Positions 17,276 to 26,952 of a stretch of 64,000 nucleotides of DNA are shown here, piece after piece. Positions within the stretch are counted from its first letter, which is position 1. Each line of letters starts with the position of its first letter. The stretch spans positions 1 to 64,000 of the forward strand of contig VXOR01000041.1 of the NCBI GenBank assembly GCA_009840005.1. Reading direction: 5' to 3'. The position numbers were made by a program, and so were the translations under genes. The notes beneath the pieces are model-generated. The model made no database searches. It was not told the DNA's origin and worked only from the letters and a program-made list of their open reading frames with translations. The stretch is from Gemmatimonadota bacterium. GTDB taxonomy: Bacteria; Latescibacterota; UBA2968; UBA8231.

Positions 17276-19347
17276 TCCGCATTGGCGCCGATGTGGGAGG
17301 CACTTTCACCGACGTGGTGGCCCTCGACGACCGGGGCGGCATCTGGACCCACAAAGTGCCCTCGACCCCACCCCATTTCGAGCGCGCCGTGCTGGCGGCC
17401 CTCGACCAGCTCATACCCTGCTTCAGCATTGCGGACCAAGCCGTGTCCGAGGTGGCGCACGGCACCACAGTGGCCACCAACGCAGTGCTCGAACACCGAG
17501 GCGCACGCACGGCCCTGATCACCACCCGGGGTTTCCGCGATGTGCTGGAACTGCGCCGCGTCCGGGCGCCCCAACTCTACGATTTGTTCTTCGACAAACC
17601 CCGGCCCCTAGTCGAGCGCCGCCTGCGCCTCGAAGTAGAAGAGCGGGTGGCAGCCGACGGCGAGGTCCTAATGGCCCTCAAAGAGTCAGAACTCGAGCGG
17701 CTCGGCGAGCGGCTCGAAGCCGAAGGGGTAGAAGCAGTAGCCGTATGCCTGCTGCACGCGTACGCCTTTCCGCAGCACGAACTCCGCCTAGGACAGTATC
17801 TGCGCGAGCGCTTGCCCGAGGTGCCAGTGTCGCTGTCGTCGGAAGTGCTGCCCGAGCGCCGCGAGTACGAGCGCAGCGCCACCACTGCGGTCAACGCCTA
17901 TGTCCAGCCCGTGGTGCAACGCTATCTGGGTGCCCTGCGCCACGGACTGGAGCAACGCGGCGTAGAAGCGCCGCTGCTGATCATGCAATCGACCGGCGGG
18001 CTGGCCCCGGACTGGGAGGCGGCCCGCCGACCGGTCTTTGCCCTCGAATCGGGTCCCGCAGCCGGAGTCCTCGGTGCCAGTTTCGCCGCCAGTCAACTGG
18101 GATTGGACCAGGTCATCACCCTAGATATGGGCGGCACCACGGCCAAGGCGGCCATGATCGAAGACGGCCGCATCGCCCACAGCCCCGAGTACGAGGTCGG
18201 TGCCTCGCTGTCCGCGGGCAACCGGCTCATCGGCGGCGGGGGCGAGTTGATCCGGGCACCCAGCATCGATATCGCCGAAGTGGGGGCCGGAGGTGGTAGC
18301 ATCGCCTTTTTGGACCAGGCCGGCGGTCTGCGGGTGGGGCCGCGCAGCGCCGGGGCCGTGCCGGGGCCAGCCTGCTACCAGCGGGGAGGACTCGAACCGA
18401 CGCTCACCGACGCCAATGTGGTGCTGGGCTATATCCGCCCCGGGGACTTGGCCGACGGCGAGGTGTCGATCGATGTGGAGGCTGCGCAGCGGGCGGTGCA
18501 CGACCGCATTGCCGCGCCCCTCGGACTGGATTTGCTGGAGGCAGCCGAAGGCATCCACCGCATTGCCAATGCCCGCACCATGCGGGCCCTGCGGGCCGTA
18601 TCTACCGAGCGGGGGCGGGATCCGCGCGACTTCGCTCTGATGGCTTTTGGCGGGTCCGGCCCCATCCACGCCGCGGGCCTAGCTCAGGACCTAGCCATTG
18701 GCCAAGTCGTAGTGCCACCGCTGCCGGGTCTGTTCAGCGCCCTTGGGCTTTTGTGTTCCGGGGTGGAGCACCACGATGTGCGCAGTTGTCTGCTGGGGGG
18801 AGATGACCTTCAAGCCCCGGCCCTAGAGCAGATCCGTGCCCAGATGCAGAAGCAGCAGTTGGCCCAGTTCGCCGCTGAGGGATTTGGGGCAGACCAGGTC
18901 GGGCTGCGCTGCAGCGCCGACGTGCGCTTTAGAGGGCAAACCTCGGAGATCGGCATCAACCTAGCCGACGGGCCTATAACCCCAGAGGGAGTGGTCCGCT
19001 TGCGCGCCGACTTTGTGCGCGAGCACGAGCGCCTGTACGGGCATCGCTCCGACCCGGACAACCCCGTGGAAGTGGTGGCCGTGCGCCTGGTCGGCCAGGC
19101 CGGAGTGCGAGGTCTGGGCCACGGCCTGGAAACAGCGGTCCAGCCCGTTGCAGGCGAGGGCGATAGGACGGCCTACTTCGCCGGCGAGACCTTGTCCGTC
19201 CCTCTGGTCAACCGCCGGAATCTCGACCAGGGAGCCGAGGGTCCCCTGCTCATCGACGAGCTCGATTCCACCATTGTAGTGCCGCCGGATATGCGCGCCC
19301 GGCGGCACCCTCTGGGCCACCTCCTCATCGAAGTGCGCTCCAGCTAG
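17272..19347 (+). CDS. Hydantoinase/oxoprolinase subunit A (HyuA-like)
   Basis: 691 residues. Actin-like ATPase motifs are clear: RIGADVGGTFTDVVALDD at the N-terminus (phosphate 1) and VITLDMGGTTAKAAMI near residue 285 (phosphate 2), plus AFGGSGPIHAAGLA near residue 460. Works with subunit B in the ATP-dependent opening of cyclic amides such as N-methylhydantoin, 5-oxoproline or acetophenone carboxylation-type reactions. Length matches the family. It lies between the CocE-like hydrolase (4-bp overlap) and subunit B (14-bp gap). Confidence 0.93.
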   Translation: MIRIGADVGGTFTDVVALDDRGGIWTHKVPSTPPHFERAVLAALDQLIPCFSIADQAVSEVAHGTTVATNAVLEHRGARTALITTRGFRDVLELRRVRAPQLYDLFFDKPRPLVERRLRLEVEERVAADGEVLMALKESELERLGERLEAEGVEAVAVCLLHAYAFPQHELRLGQYLRERLPEVPVSLSSEVLPERREYERSATTAVNAYVQPVVQRYLGALRHGLEQRGVEAPLLIMQSTGGLAPDWEAARRPVFALESGPAAGVLGASFAASQLGLDQVITLDMGGTTAKAAMIEDGRIAHSPEYEVGASLSAGNRLIGGGGELIRAPSIDIAEVGAGGGSIAFLDQAGGLRVGPRSAGAVPGPACYQRGGLEPTLTDANVVLGYIRPGDLADGEVSIDVEAAQRAVHDRIAAPLGLDLLEAAEGIHRIANARTMRALRAVSTERGRDPRDFALMAFGGSGPIHAAGLAQDLAIGQVVVPPLPGLFSALGLLCSGVEHHDVRSCLLGGDDLQAPALEQIRAQMQKQQLAQFAAEGFGADQVGLRCSADVRFRGQTSEIGINLADGPITPEGVVRLRADFVREHERLYGHRSDPDNPVEVVAVRLVGQAGVRGLGHGLETAVQPVAGEGDRTAYFAGETLSVPLVNRRNLDQGAEGPLLIDELDSTIVVPPDMRARRHPLGHLLIEVRSS

Positions 19348-19361
19348 AGAGGAGTGAAGCA

Positions 19362-21089
19362 ATGACGGCCATAGATCCGATCACGCGCGAAATCGTGCGC
19401 AATGCCTTGGCTTCCGCGGCCGACGAAATGGCCATGGCGCTCTACCGCACGGCCTATTCGACCATTGTGCGGGACTGTCTGGACTACTCGACTTCCCTGT
19501 GCGATGCCGAGGGCCAGATGATCGCCCAGGGCGTCACCATTCCGCTGCATTTGGGCTCGGTGCCCTTTGCCATGGAGACCCTGCTGGCCAAGTACGGCAA
19601 CGATATAGAAGAGGGCGATGTCTTCATCCTCAATGATCCTTTTGAAGGCGGCATGCACATCCCGGACATCTTCATTGTCCAGCCCGTCTTCTGGGAGGGC
19701 CGGCGCGTGGCCTTTGCCGTGAGCACGGCCCACCATCTCGATCTCGGTGGCCGTTTGCCGGGGAGTTCGGCCTGCGACAATACGGAGATTTTTCAGGAAG
19801 GTTTGCGCATTCCCTGGCTCAAGCTCTACCGCCGGGGCGAGGCCGACGAGGCCCTGTTCGCCCTGATCCGCGCTAATGTGCGGGTGCCGCAGATGACCAT
19901 CGGCGACTTGCGGGCCCAACTGGCGGCCTGCCACATCGGCACCCGGGCCATCGGCGAGTTGATCGGCCGCTACGGCCCCGACACCTTTGCGCGCTGCACC
20001 GCGGATCTGATCGACTATACCGAGCGGCTGGTGCGAGCCGAAATCGCCTCCTGGCCCGACGGCAGCCACACCTTTGTCGATTATATGGACAGCGACGGGG
20101 TAGGAGGGCCGCCGGTGCGCTTGCAGGTGGAGATCACCGTGGCGGGAGACGAGCTGCGGGCCGACTTCACCGGCACGGACCCGCAGGTGAGCGGGGCCAT
20201 CAATAACACGCTCTCCTTCACGTCTTCGGTGGTGGCCCTGTGCGTGCGGTCCGTGCTGCGCGAGGATATTCCCAACACCGCGGGCATGTTCCGCCCCCTC
20301 GAAATTGTCGCCCCGCCCGGCACCGTGGTCAACGGAGTCATGCCCGCGGCTTCGTCCATGCGCGGCATCACCGGCTTCCGCCTGGCCGATACGATCTTCG
20401 GGGCGCTGGCCGGACTGCTACCCGATCGGGTCCTGGCCGCCGGCGAAGGGGGCAATACCCTGGTGATTATCGGGGGGCAGCGATCCGACCGCCAGCCCTA
20501 CGTGTACTACGAGCTGCTGTCGGGGACCTGGGGCGGCAGGCCAGACCGCGACGGCAACGACGGGCTGTGCAATCCGGCCAATGTCGCCAGCAATATCCCC
20601 GTGGAGCAAGCCGAATCCGAGTACCCAGTGCGGGTGGAGTGCTATGGTCTGGTCGGCGACAGCGGCGGGGCAGGCCGTTTTCGCGGTGGTCTAGCCATCG
20701 AGCGGTCGTGGCGCCTGCTCGATGGCCAAGCGCATCTGGCCATCCGCTCGGACCGACGCGACCACCTGCCCTACGGCCTGTACGGGGGCGGGAGCGGCAC
20801 GGCTTCAATCAATACGCTGTACCGCAACGGCGAGGCCGAGACCCTGCCGACGATGATATCCACCACCATAGCCGCTGGCGAAGTGATCTACCACCGCCAA
20901 GCCGGCGGCGGCGGTTGGGGCGACCCGCTGGAGCGCGATCCCGAGGCCGTGGCCCGGGACGTGGGCAACGACAAGGTTTCGCTCGCCGCGGCCCGGGACC
21001 AGTACGGGGTGGTGCTCGACGAGTCCCTAGCCGTGGACCGCGAGGCTACAGCCGCCCTGCGGGCGCAGCGAGCAGCCGAGAGCACATGA
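19362..21089 (+). CDS. Hydantoinase/oxoprolinase subunit B (HyuB-like)
   Basis: 575 residues. Opens with the family signature MTAIDPITREIVRNALAS and contains GDVFILNDPFEGGMHIPDIF, HLDLGGRLPGSS-type and YELLSGTWGGRPDRDGNDG blocks, and ends with the GGGGWGDPLERDPEAV motif typical of subunit B. It forms a complex with the upstream HyuA. The start is preceded by GAGAGGAG-like sequence (about 19347-19354). Stop overlaps the deacylase ATG (ATGA at 21086). Confidence 0.93.
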   Translation: MTAIDPITREIVRNALASAADEMAMALYRTAYSTIVRDCLDYSTSLCDAEGQMIAQGVTIPLHLGSVPFAMETLLAKYGNDIEEGDVFILNDPFEGGMHIPDIFIVQPVFWEGRRVAFAVSTAHHLDLGGRLPGSSACDNTEIFQEGLRIPWLKLYRRGEADEALFALIRANVRVPQMTIGDLRAQLAACHIGTRAIGELIGRYGPDTFARCTADLIDYTERLVRAEIASWPDGSHTFVDYMDSDGVGGPPVRLQVEITVAGDELRADFTGTDPQVSGAINNTLSFTSSVVALCVRSVLREDIPNTAGMFRPLEIVAPPGTVVNGVMPAASSMRGITGFRLADTIFGALAGLLPDRVLAAGEGGNTLVIIGGQRSDRQPYVYYELLSGTWGGRPDRDGNDGLCNPANVASNIPVEQAESEYPVRVECYGLVGDSGGAGRFRGGLAIERSWRLLDGQAHLAIRSDRRDHLPYGLYGGGSGTASINTLYRNGEAETLPTMISTTIAAGEVIYHRQAGGGGWGDPLERDPEAVARDVGNDKVSLAAARDQYGVVLDESLAVDREATAALRAQRAAEST

Positions 21090-22693
21090 GCCCAGCGCCA
21101 GCGGATCTACTCATCAAGGGCGGCACCGTAATCGACGGCACGGGCAAAGCGCCCCTGAGCGCAGATGTGGCGATCAAAGACGGCCGCATTGCGCACGTGG
21201 AACCTCGCTGGCCCGGGACCGCAGACCGGGTGCTAGAGGCGGCGGGTCTGTGGGTCGCGCCGGGTTTTATCGACATCCACAGTCATTCTGATTTTACCTT
21301 GCTGGCCGACCCTCGGGCGATGAGTTCGATTGCCCAGGGGGTAACCCTCGAAGTGGTGGGCAACTGCGGCCACGGCTGCGCCCCTCTAACCGATCCGACC
21401 ACCGCCCGGATGAATGTGTACGGGTACGCGGCCGACTATCCCATTGACTGGCGCAGCGTGGGCCAGTACCTCGAACGGCTGCAAGAGCGCCAACCGGCAG
21501 TCAACGTGCTGACTCTGGTGCCCAACGGTCGGCTGCGTCTAGCCGTGGCCGGGCTGGTGGACCGGCCTTCCACACCGGATGAGTTGAGGCGCATGAAGGG
21601 ACTGCTGCAGGCGAGCCTAGAGGAAGGTGCCTTTGGCTTTTCCACGGGTTTGGAATACGGGCCGGAGCGGGCCTGCTCCGAGGAGGAGATCGCCGAGTTG
21701 TGCGGCGTGGTGGCCGAGTGCGGAGGCTTGTACGCCACCCATACACGCAATCGGGCAGGCGAGGACCAGGAGGCCATCGCCGAGGCCATCCGCACGGCGC
21801 AAACCGCGGGCGTGGCCCTGCAGATTTCCCATATCTCAGTGGTGGCGCGGCTGGCCGCAGACGGGGTCCGCGCCGTGGACGAGGCCCTAGAGCAGGTGGA
21901 CCAGGCGCGGCGGGACGGGCTGGATGTGGACTTCGATATGCACACGCGGTTGTTCGGCACGACCAATCTGAGCGCGGCGCTGCCGCCCGAGGTGCTGGAG
22001 GGCGATCAAGCCGCAGTGGCGGCGCGGCTGCGCGATCCCGAGGTGCGGCGGCGAGTGGGGGCGTATCGCAGCATTGTGGCGGGGCTGGCCCAGGGCGATT
22101 GGCAGCGGATGCTCCTGTCGCAGTACAGGCCCCGTCCCGAGCTGGTCGGACAGAGTCTGGCCGATATTGGTCGGGATATGGGGCTGGAGCCCATCGACCT
22201 TATCTGCGAGTTATTGTTAGCGGCGCAGGACCGGGTTCACGAGCCGATGATCCTCGCCTTTTGCTACCGGGAAGACGAGGCACGCCGGGTGTTCGCCCAC
22301 CCGCGCTGCATGGTCGGCTCGGACGCCACGGCCCTATGCCCCGACGGTCCGCTGCAGGGGGCTGTCTTCCACGGGGCCTATACTTGGGCGGGCTGGTTTT
22401 TCCGGCATTTTGTGCGCGATACGGGTCTTTTGTCCCCGGAGGCAGCCGTCCACCGTCTCACCGGGCTGCCGGCCGGGCGCTTGGGTCTAAAAGACCGGGG
22501 GACGATCCGCCCAGGCACCTGGGCCGACCTCGCGGTGTTCGACGGCCAAATCTTCCGCGAACGGGGCACAATCGCCGCGCCCAATCTCACTGCCCAAGGC
22601 ATGGTCCATGTGCTGGTCAACGGCGTGCCCACGCTCGAAGACGGGGTGTGGACCAGGGCGCGGGGAGGGCAAGTGCTGCGCCGGAGCGGGTGA
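21086..22693 (+). CDS. N-acyl-D-amino-acid deacylase (amidohydrolase)
   Basis: 535 residues from ATG 21086; the frame is open further upstream but that is a shadow of subunit B. The metal-binding H65-S-H67 lies in GFIDIHSHSDFTLL, the second lobe carries CGHGCAPLTD and ATHTRNRAGE, and the C-terminus returns to the small beta domain (GTIRPGTWADLAVFD). This fits D-aminoacylases that release free D-amino acids from N-acyl forms. Combined with hydantoinase A/B and the CocE hydrolase it suggests a pathway that opens a cyclic or acylated amide and frees an amino acid. Confidence 0.88.
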   Translation: MSPAPADLLIKGGTVIDGTGKAPLSADVAIKDGRIAHVEPRWPGTADRVLEAAGLWVAPGFIDIHSHSDFTLLADPRAMSSIAQGVTLEVVGNCGHGCAPLTDPTTARMNVYGYAADYPIDWRSVGQYLERLQERQPAVNVLTLVPNGRLRLAVAGLVDRPSTPDELRRMKGLLQASLEEGAFGFSTGLEYGPERACSEEEIAELCGVVAECGGLYATHTRNRAGEDQEAIAEAIRTAQTAGVALQISHISVVARLAADGVRAVDEALEQVDQARRDGLDVDFDMHTRLFGTTNLSAALPPEVLEGDQAAVAARLRDPEVRRRVGAYRSIVAGLAQGDWQRMLLSQYRPRPELVGQSLADIGRDMGLEPIDLICELLLAAQDRVHEPMILAFCYREDEARRVFAHPRCMVGSDATALCPDGPLQGAVFHGAYTWAGWFFRHFVRDTGLLSPEAAVHRLTGLPAGRLGLKDRGTIRPGTWADLAVFDGQIFRERGTIAAPNLTAQGMVHVLVNGVPTLEDGVWTRARGGQVLRRSG

Positions 22694-22776
22694 GAGACGT
22701 TGGCACTTGCGCTTTTGCCGCGTTCGCCTTCCAACACGGCATGGCCCCACTCGTCTTTATGGTGGATGTCCACACG

Positions 22777-23919
22777 TTACTCTGTCCCCTCCCTCAATAT
22801 TTCCAAATACCGCTCTCCATATCCCTCATAATCCAATCCCTCACTAAACGCCTCCCCTGTCTCGCTGTCATCCAACCGAGTCGCTTCGCCCTCTTCAACC
22901 GGCTCAATCTGCGTATCCTCGTGCCACTCATTCCACGAAGTAACCATCAGCATTCGCCCCGTCGATTCATCCGCATACTCTATAGCCTGCGCCAGCATCG
23001 CCCGAAATAGCGAGCCAAATTCGGCCTCCTCACTCAACTTCCGCGAGACTGCCTCATGTCCATCGCGCACGCCTTTGTCGTTAAATCCCGGCGTCGTAGC
23101 GGGTATGAAAGCTGCTCCTTCAGCATGAGCCAGTTCTCGCCAACTCGCCTGAGCCGCATAATACCGATCCACTGCCGCCTGTCCCGCATAACCCTTCGCT
23201 CCCATACTGCCGTACACATCGTAGTTCGTCACAGCATCCAGTAGCCCAATCGTCTCAGAAAACGTCGGCGGTTGTCCAAAAACCTCATCGCCGACGATGT
23301 ATATATCGTGTCCCGCCTCTCTAGCCGTTGCGCGCATCGCCTCCACCACCTCAGCCAGCGTCCCATTGCGCGATAGTACCCGCGTCAAATAGACAAAGAG
23401 CACTGGCCGTCCATCAATCCGCAGATAGTTGGGGTGGTCGAAATAGCGTTCGGCTATATGGGCGATGTCAGGTGCGACACGATTGAACACTGAAAAATCC
23501 CTTGTGCGCCCTGTAGTCTCATAAAACAGCGCAATCTGCATATCGTCTAATTCATCGTGCGGCAGAATATGCTGTAGCAGAGTCTGATCTTCGCGAGAAT
23601 CGGGGCCCCACCAACTCGCCACCCACAGCGATATATTGGCCTGTCGGCTCCACTTGAGATGCTGTGCGATCACAGCGGGATCGCGATCATCGTACTCGCC
23701 CAGCATCGGCAACTGCGGCGGTATCAACTCTTTGCGCATATAGCGACCACCGTGAAAATCACCGCTGTACCAAGGGTAATAATAGACGCCTACGGTATAA
23801 GGTGAATCCATTGGGTCTTTATCTGGATTACTCATAGGATCTTCGCCGTTACATGCATTGGGAAACACGAGGAAGATGCTGCATAAAACAGTTAGAAGAA
23901 ATGTCCTACTAGAAAACAT
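22777..23919 (-). CDS. GH99-like glycoside hydrolase with N-terminal export signal
   Basis: From ATG at 23919 the protein is 380 residues: a hydrophobic signal (RTFLLTVLCSIFLVFPNAC, with a possible lipobox cysteine), then the GH99/WbsX-like fold with GVYYYPWYSGDFHGG, WVASWWGPDS, and the acidic TSWNEWHEDTQIEP at the C-terminus. Family members act on alpha-mannosides or polysaccharide side chains from the outside of the cell. The frame continues upstream without a stop into an acetyltransferase start (see next entry), so the native start is uncertain; no strong ribosome-binding site precedes 23919. Confidence 0.72.
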   Translation of the reverse strand: MFSSRTFLLTVLCSIFLVFPNACNGEDPMSNPDKDPMDSPYTVGVYYYPWYSGDFHGGRYMRKELIPPQLPMLGEYDDRDPAVIAQHLKWSRQANISLWVASWWGPDSREDQTLLQHILPHDELDDMQIALFYETTGRTRDFSVFNRVAPDIAHIAERYFDHPNYLRIDGRPVLFVYLTRVLSRNGTLAEVVEAMRATAREAGHDIYIVGDEVFGQPPTFSETIGLLDAVTNYDVYGSMGAKGYAGQAAVDRYYAAQASWRELAHAEGAAFIPATTPGFNDKGVRDGHEAVSRKLSEEAEFGSLFRAMLAQAIEYADESTGRMLMVTSWNEWHEDTQIEPVEEGEATRLDDSETGEAFSEGLDYEGYGERYLEILREGTE

Positions 23920-23958
23920 GAGTATGCTCAATCCACTTGTCCCGATCCAAGAGAAATA

Positions 23959-24039
23959 CACACTCCTAAACTCGGCGACGGCGTCCACGTCTTGTTTGGT
24001 GAACTCCCTCAGGAGCAGGCGCTCAGTCAGCTTCTCCAT
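23959..24039 (-). pseudogene. N-terminal fragment of a GNAT acetyltransferase fused to the GH99-like gene
   Basis: The first 27 codons after ATG 24039 read MEKLTERLLLREFTKQDVDA then VAEFRS, the standard opening of RimJ/RimL-type GNAT proteins. The rest of an acetyltransferase is missing and the frame runs directly into the signal peptide of the GH99-like protein. A GGAG-type ribosome-binding site precedes this ATG, so a fused product may be made. The fusion looks like a deletion junction rather than a functional domain combination. Confidence 0.55.
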
Positions 24040-24054
24040 TGAGGTTGGCTTCTC

Positions 24055-24545
24055 CTACTCTGTTAGAGCTGTAGATTTACTAATAATCGCTTTAATCTCG
24101 CGAATAATATCCTCTTGGTGCCGCTCCAATAATGCTTTCTGCTCAGGCCATAAAAAGTCGGGCAGCCGATCAAGCGGGAACCATTTCATCTCGTAGTGAT
24201 AGACTGTATCGGTTGGTGTAGCTTCAATCTGTTCGGTGTGAAACAAGTAGAGATGGATCACGGCCCAAAAGTCTTTATCATAAAGCGTTCGACGACTTCG
24301 AGTTTGTTGACGAGGGTCAAGTCCGTCAGGCCCGTTTCCTCTTTTATTTCACGGTACGCGGCTTTTAGCAAGTCTTCACCCGCTCCGACACCGCCTTTGG
24401 GTAAGACATACTCTTCCATATCGCCCTCACGCGTCAGAGCAACGAAAATTTGCTCGTCGTGAAGTCGAACGACTACACCGCCACTGGCTACGCGCTCTGG
24501 GACATCGGTTGGCCGTTGATACCAAGATGCATCTATTGCTGTCAT
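24055..24545 (-). pseudogene. Nudix hydrolase gene with a frameshift
   Basis: The first frame (24545 to about 24284) gives MTAIDASWYQRPTDVPE and a Nudix box (LPKGGVGAGEDLLKAAYREI followed by KEETG), but ends early at FMIKTFGP. Shifting by one base at the T-run near 24281-24285 restores YDKDFWAVIHLYLFHTEQIE and continues to TALTE at 24055. A single missing T explains both frames. It is either a real frameshift mutation or a base-calling error; restored, the protein would be a normal ~163-residue Nudix enzyme. It starts 1 bp after the decarboxylase stop. Confidence 0.8.
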
Positions 24546-24546
24546 G

Positions 24547-25959
24547 TTATTCCAAATGGATCGCGTGGGCTAATTCCCGCAGCACATCGACCGCCATAAG
24601 CACGTCTTCCCTTCTACAGTCGAACTGCCCGACCTGGAAGCGGATGACGAACTGGCCCTCGTGGATCGTCTGCGTCAAGTAGATCCGGCCGTCGTCGTTG
24701 ACCGCGCGGAGTAGGCGCTCGGTGGAGTCGTTGGCATCCTCGCTGTCGGGGGCATACTGGAACGTGAAGAGCGAAAAGTGGCAATCCGTCGTCAGGCGAA
24801 AACCGTCCAGCAATGCGATCGCCGCGGCGGCCTCCTCGGCCCAAGCAATGTGGTTCCGGATGCGCTGGCGGAGGTCTTCGAGGCCGTGTGCGCGCAGCAG
24901 AAACCAGAGCTTGAGGGCGCGGAACCGGCGTCCCAAAGGGATCGTCCACTCGCTGTAATTGGTGATCTCGGTTTGGCCGAGGGTTTGCAGGTAATCTGGA
25001 CGGACACCGAGGGTGCGAACCTGCGGTTCTGGGTCTGCAAGAAACTGGATCGAGCAGTCGAACTGCGCCCCGAGCCACTTGTGGGGATTGAAGGCGATGC
25101 TGTCGGCTCCCTCGACGCCTTCCCATAACTCCCGTAGCTCAGGACAAATCATCGCGGAACCGGCCCACGCAGCATCGACGTGGACGTAGAGATCGTGCTC
25201 TCGCGCCACTTCAATGGTCTGGCGCACGCGGTCGGACGCGCCGATCGACGTACCTCCAACGCAAAGGACAACACCGGCCGGAAGGAAACTCGCCGCGCGG
25301 TCGGCATCAATCGCCCGGCGCAGTGCCTCCGGATCGAGCGCCCAGGAACCATCGGTCGGGACTTTGACGAGATGCTGTTGGCCGATACCGGCGATTCGGA
25401 TTGCCTTGTCAACCGACGAGTGGGTCTCCGGCGAGGCATAGACCCGGACCTGTTTCTCCCCCACCATGCCAGAATCGATCCCTCGCCAGCCGAGTGTGCG
25501 CTCGCGCATCGTCAGTACAGCGCAGACATTGGCCGACGTTCCCGAGTCTTGGATAACTCCTTGGAACCCTTCCGGTAGCCCGAGCGCCTGGCGCATCCAG
25601 TCGACCATCCGGGTCTCAATCTCCGTAGCAGCAGGTGAGGTCTGCCAGAGCATGCACTGGGCCGCCATGACCGCCGTCAGATTTTCGGCGATCATCGAAA
25701 CCGGCGCGGCATTGGCGCTGAAGTACGCAAAGAAACGCCGGTGTTGCCAGTGCGTCATGCCGTCGGGTACGATGCGCTCAAAGTCGGCGAAGATCGTCTC
25801 CATATCCACCGGCTCTTCCGGCGGCGCTACCGGCAGCAGCGCAGCGATCTCACCCGGTGCGGTCTGCGCCCGAACGGGACGCTCATCGAGCGTGGTTAGG
25901 TATTCGGCTCCCCAGCGGGCAGCTCGCTCAGCCCAGCGAAAGTAGTCTTCTCGTTTCAT
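24547..25959 (-). CDS. PLP-dependent decarboxylase (aromatic-L-amino-acid decarboxylase family)
   Basis: 470 residues, group II decarboxylase fold. The cofactor lysine is K294 in SIAFNPHKWLGAQFDCS, and the preceding helix carries HVDAAWAGSAMICPE with the PLP-binding Asp. The N-terminal substrate region (GMTHWQHRRFFAYFSANA) resembles aromatic amino-acid decarboxylases. Probable reaction: decarboxylation of tryptophan, tyrosine, DOPA or a similar amino acid. It sits in a minus-strand run with short gaps to its neighbours. Confidence 0.9.
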   Translation of the reverse strand: MKREDYFRWAERAARWGAEYLTTLDERPVRAQTAPGEIAALLPVAPPEEPVDMETIFADFERIVPDGMTHWQHRRFFAYFSANAAPVSMIAENLTAVMAAQCMLWQTSPAATEIETRMVDWMRQALGLPEGFQGVIQDSGTSANVCAVLTMRERTLGWRGIDSGMVGEKQVRVYASPETHSSVDKAIRIAGIGQQHLVKVPTDGSWALDPEALRRAIDADRAASFLPAGVVLCVGGTSIGASDRVRQTIEVAREHDLYVHVDAAWAGSAMICPELRELWEGVEGADSIAFNPHKWLGAQFDCSIQFLADPEPQVRTLGVRPDYLQTLGQTEITNYSEWTIPLGRRFRALKLWFLLRAHGLEDLRQRIRNHIAWAEEAAAAIALLDGFRLTTDCHFSLFTFQYAPDSEDANDSTERLLRAVNDDGRIYLTQTIHEGQFVIRFQVGQFDCRREDVLMAVDVLRELAHAIHLE

Positions 25960-25986
25960 TCTGAAGTGAGATTGATAGCATCGCCT

Positions 25987-26913
25987 CTAAAGACCTTCAA
26001 TCCGCCCAAATTCTTTTAACGCCTTTAGTATCTCAACGGTCAAACAACTCTTCCAATGCTGTTCGGCTTGCTCCCAAGCTTCTGAATACTGGCCATACCA
26101 AGTCCAGGTAGGAGACCAAGAGCCATCTGAATTTTGGTGCTCAATATCAAAATCCAAATTCATATCTACTTCGCTCTTCAGTGTCTCAGCTAGCAACGAG
26201 GTGGGCGTAGGAGCTAACCAGAGCGGTCTAGCAGAGGGTTGCGTCAATTCTTCTGGCGTATGAGCGACGACGGAGGGCGCTCTCTGAATTACTATTTCCG
26301 CCAACGTATCTTTCGCGGATTGGGGCAGGGCAGCCGTCTCAACCAGATGAACACAGCAGATAAAATCGTACATTTCCATCTCATCTGATAATGTCTTTAC
26401 ATGCTCTATGATCTCTACCGTGAGCTGTTTAATCAGGGCTGTAGGTGCCAACTCGTGATATTCATGTAGATAGCCGACGACCTCCGCACGAGGATTGGCT
26501 AGGAAATTGCCAAAAGTATCCGCCGTATTCTCAAAATTCCACCACGGCGCATGGGGATATTCATCCACCTCTTGCGGGACGATAGGCCATATGCTCTGGG
26601 CTGAATCGTATTCGGCCAGCAAATACTGGATTGCCTTGCGGACAATCTCATCATTACTAGCCGCTTTGACCTCTCTGAGAATGCGCAGCGCAATAGTCGT
26701 CGTGACGACGGATGAATCGGGCATTTGGATATCGGGTTCAAGGCCCTTACCGAAACCGCCATCCTGATTCTGATAGTTAGCAAGTTCGTCCAGGACCGCG
26801 GCTGGAGTTCCATCGTCGAAATAATACGATAGAAGCCGTCTTTCTAATTCCCGGCCCTGCTCCATCACGAAAGTTCTTGCCTTCTCGAATGAATCACTAG
26901 TCAACAGCTTCAT
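25987..26913 (-). CDS. Alpha/alpha-toroid protein, prenyltransferase/terpene-cyclase-like
   Basis: 308 residues. Two repeats of the QxxDGG(F/S)W type are visible: YQNQDGGFGKGLEPDIQMPD near residue 48 and HQNSDGSWSPTWTW near residue 257. These appear in squalene cyclase-like and prenyltransferase beta-subunit-like toroids. The catalytic DxDD of class II cyclases is not seen, so it is probably a small non-cyclase toroid of unknown role. Codon use is more AT-rich than in the surrounding genes. Confidence 0.5.
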   Translation of the reverse strand: MKLLTSDSFEKARTFVMEQGRELERRLLSYYFDDGTPAAVLDELANYQNQDGGFGKGLEPDIQMPDSSVVTTTIALRILREVKAASNDEIVRKAIQYLLAEYDSAQSIWPIVPQEVDEYPHAPWWNFENTADTFGNFLANPRAEVVGYLHEYHELAPTALIKQLTVEIIEHVKTLSDEMEMYDFICCVHLVETAALPQSAKDTLAEIVIQRAPSVVAHTPEELTQPSARPLWLAPTPTSLLAETLKSEVDMNLDFDIEHQNSDGSWSPTWTWYGQYSEAWEQAEQHWKSCLTVEILKALKEFGRIEGL

Positions 26914-26952
26914 CTCTCTTAACTCCTACAAATGGATAGTCTTGTGCATTGC

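Noticed and set aside
20240..22693. Single 817-residue protein
   Set aside because: The upstream part is the shadow frame of hydantoinase subunit B; the deacylase begins at the ATG at 21086 with translational coupling.
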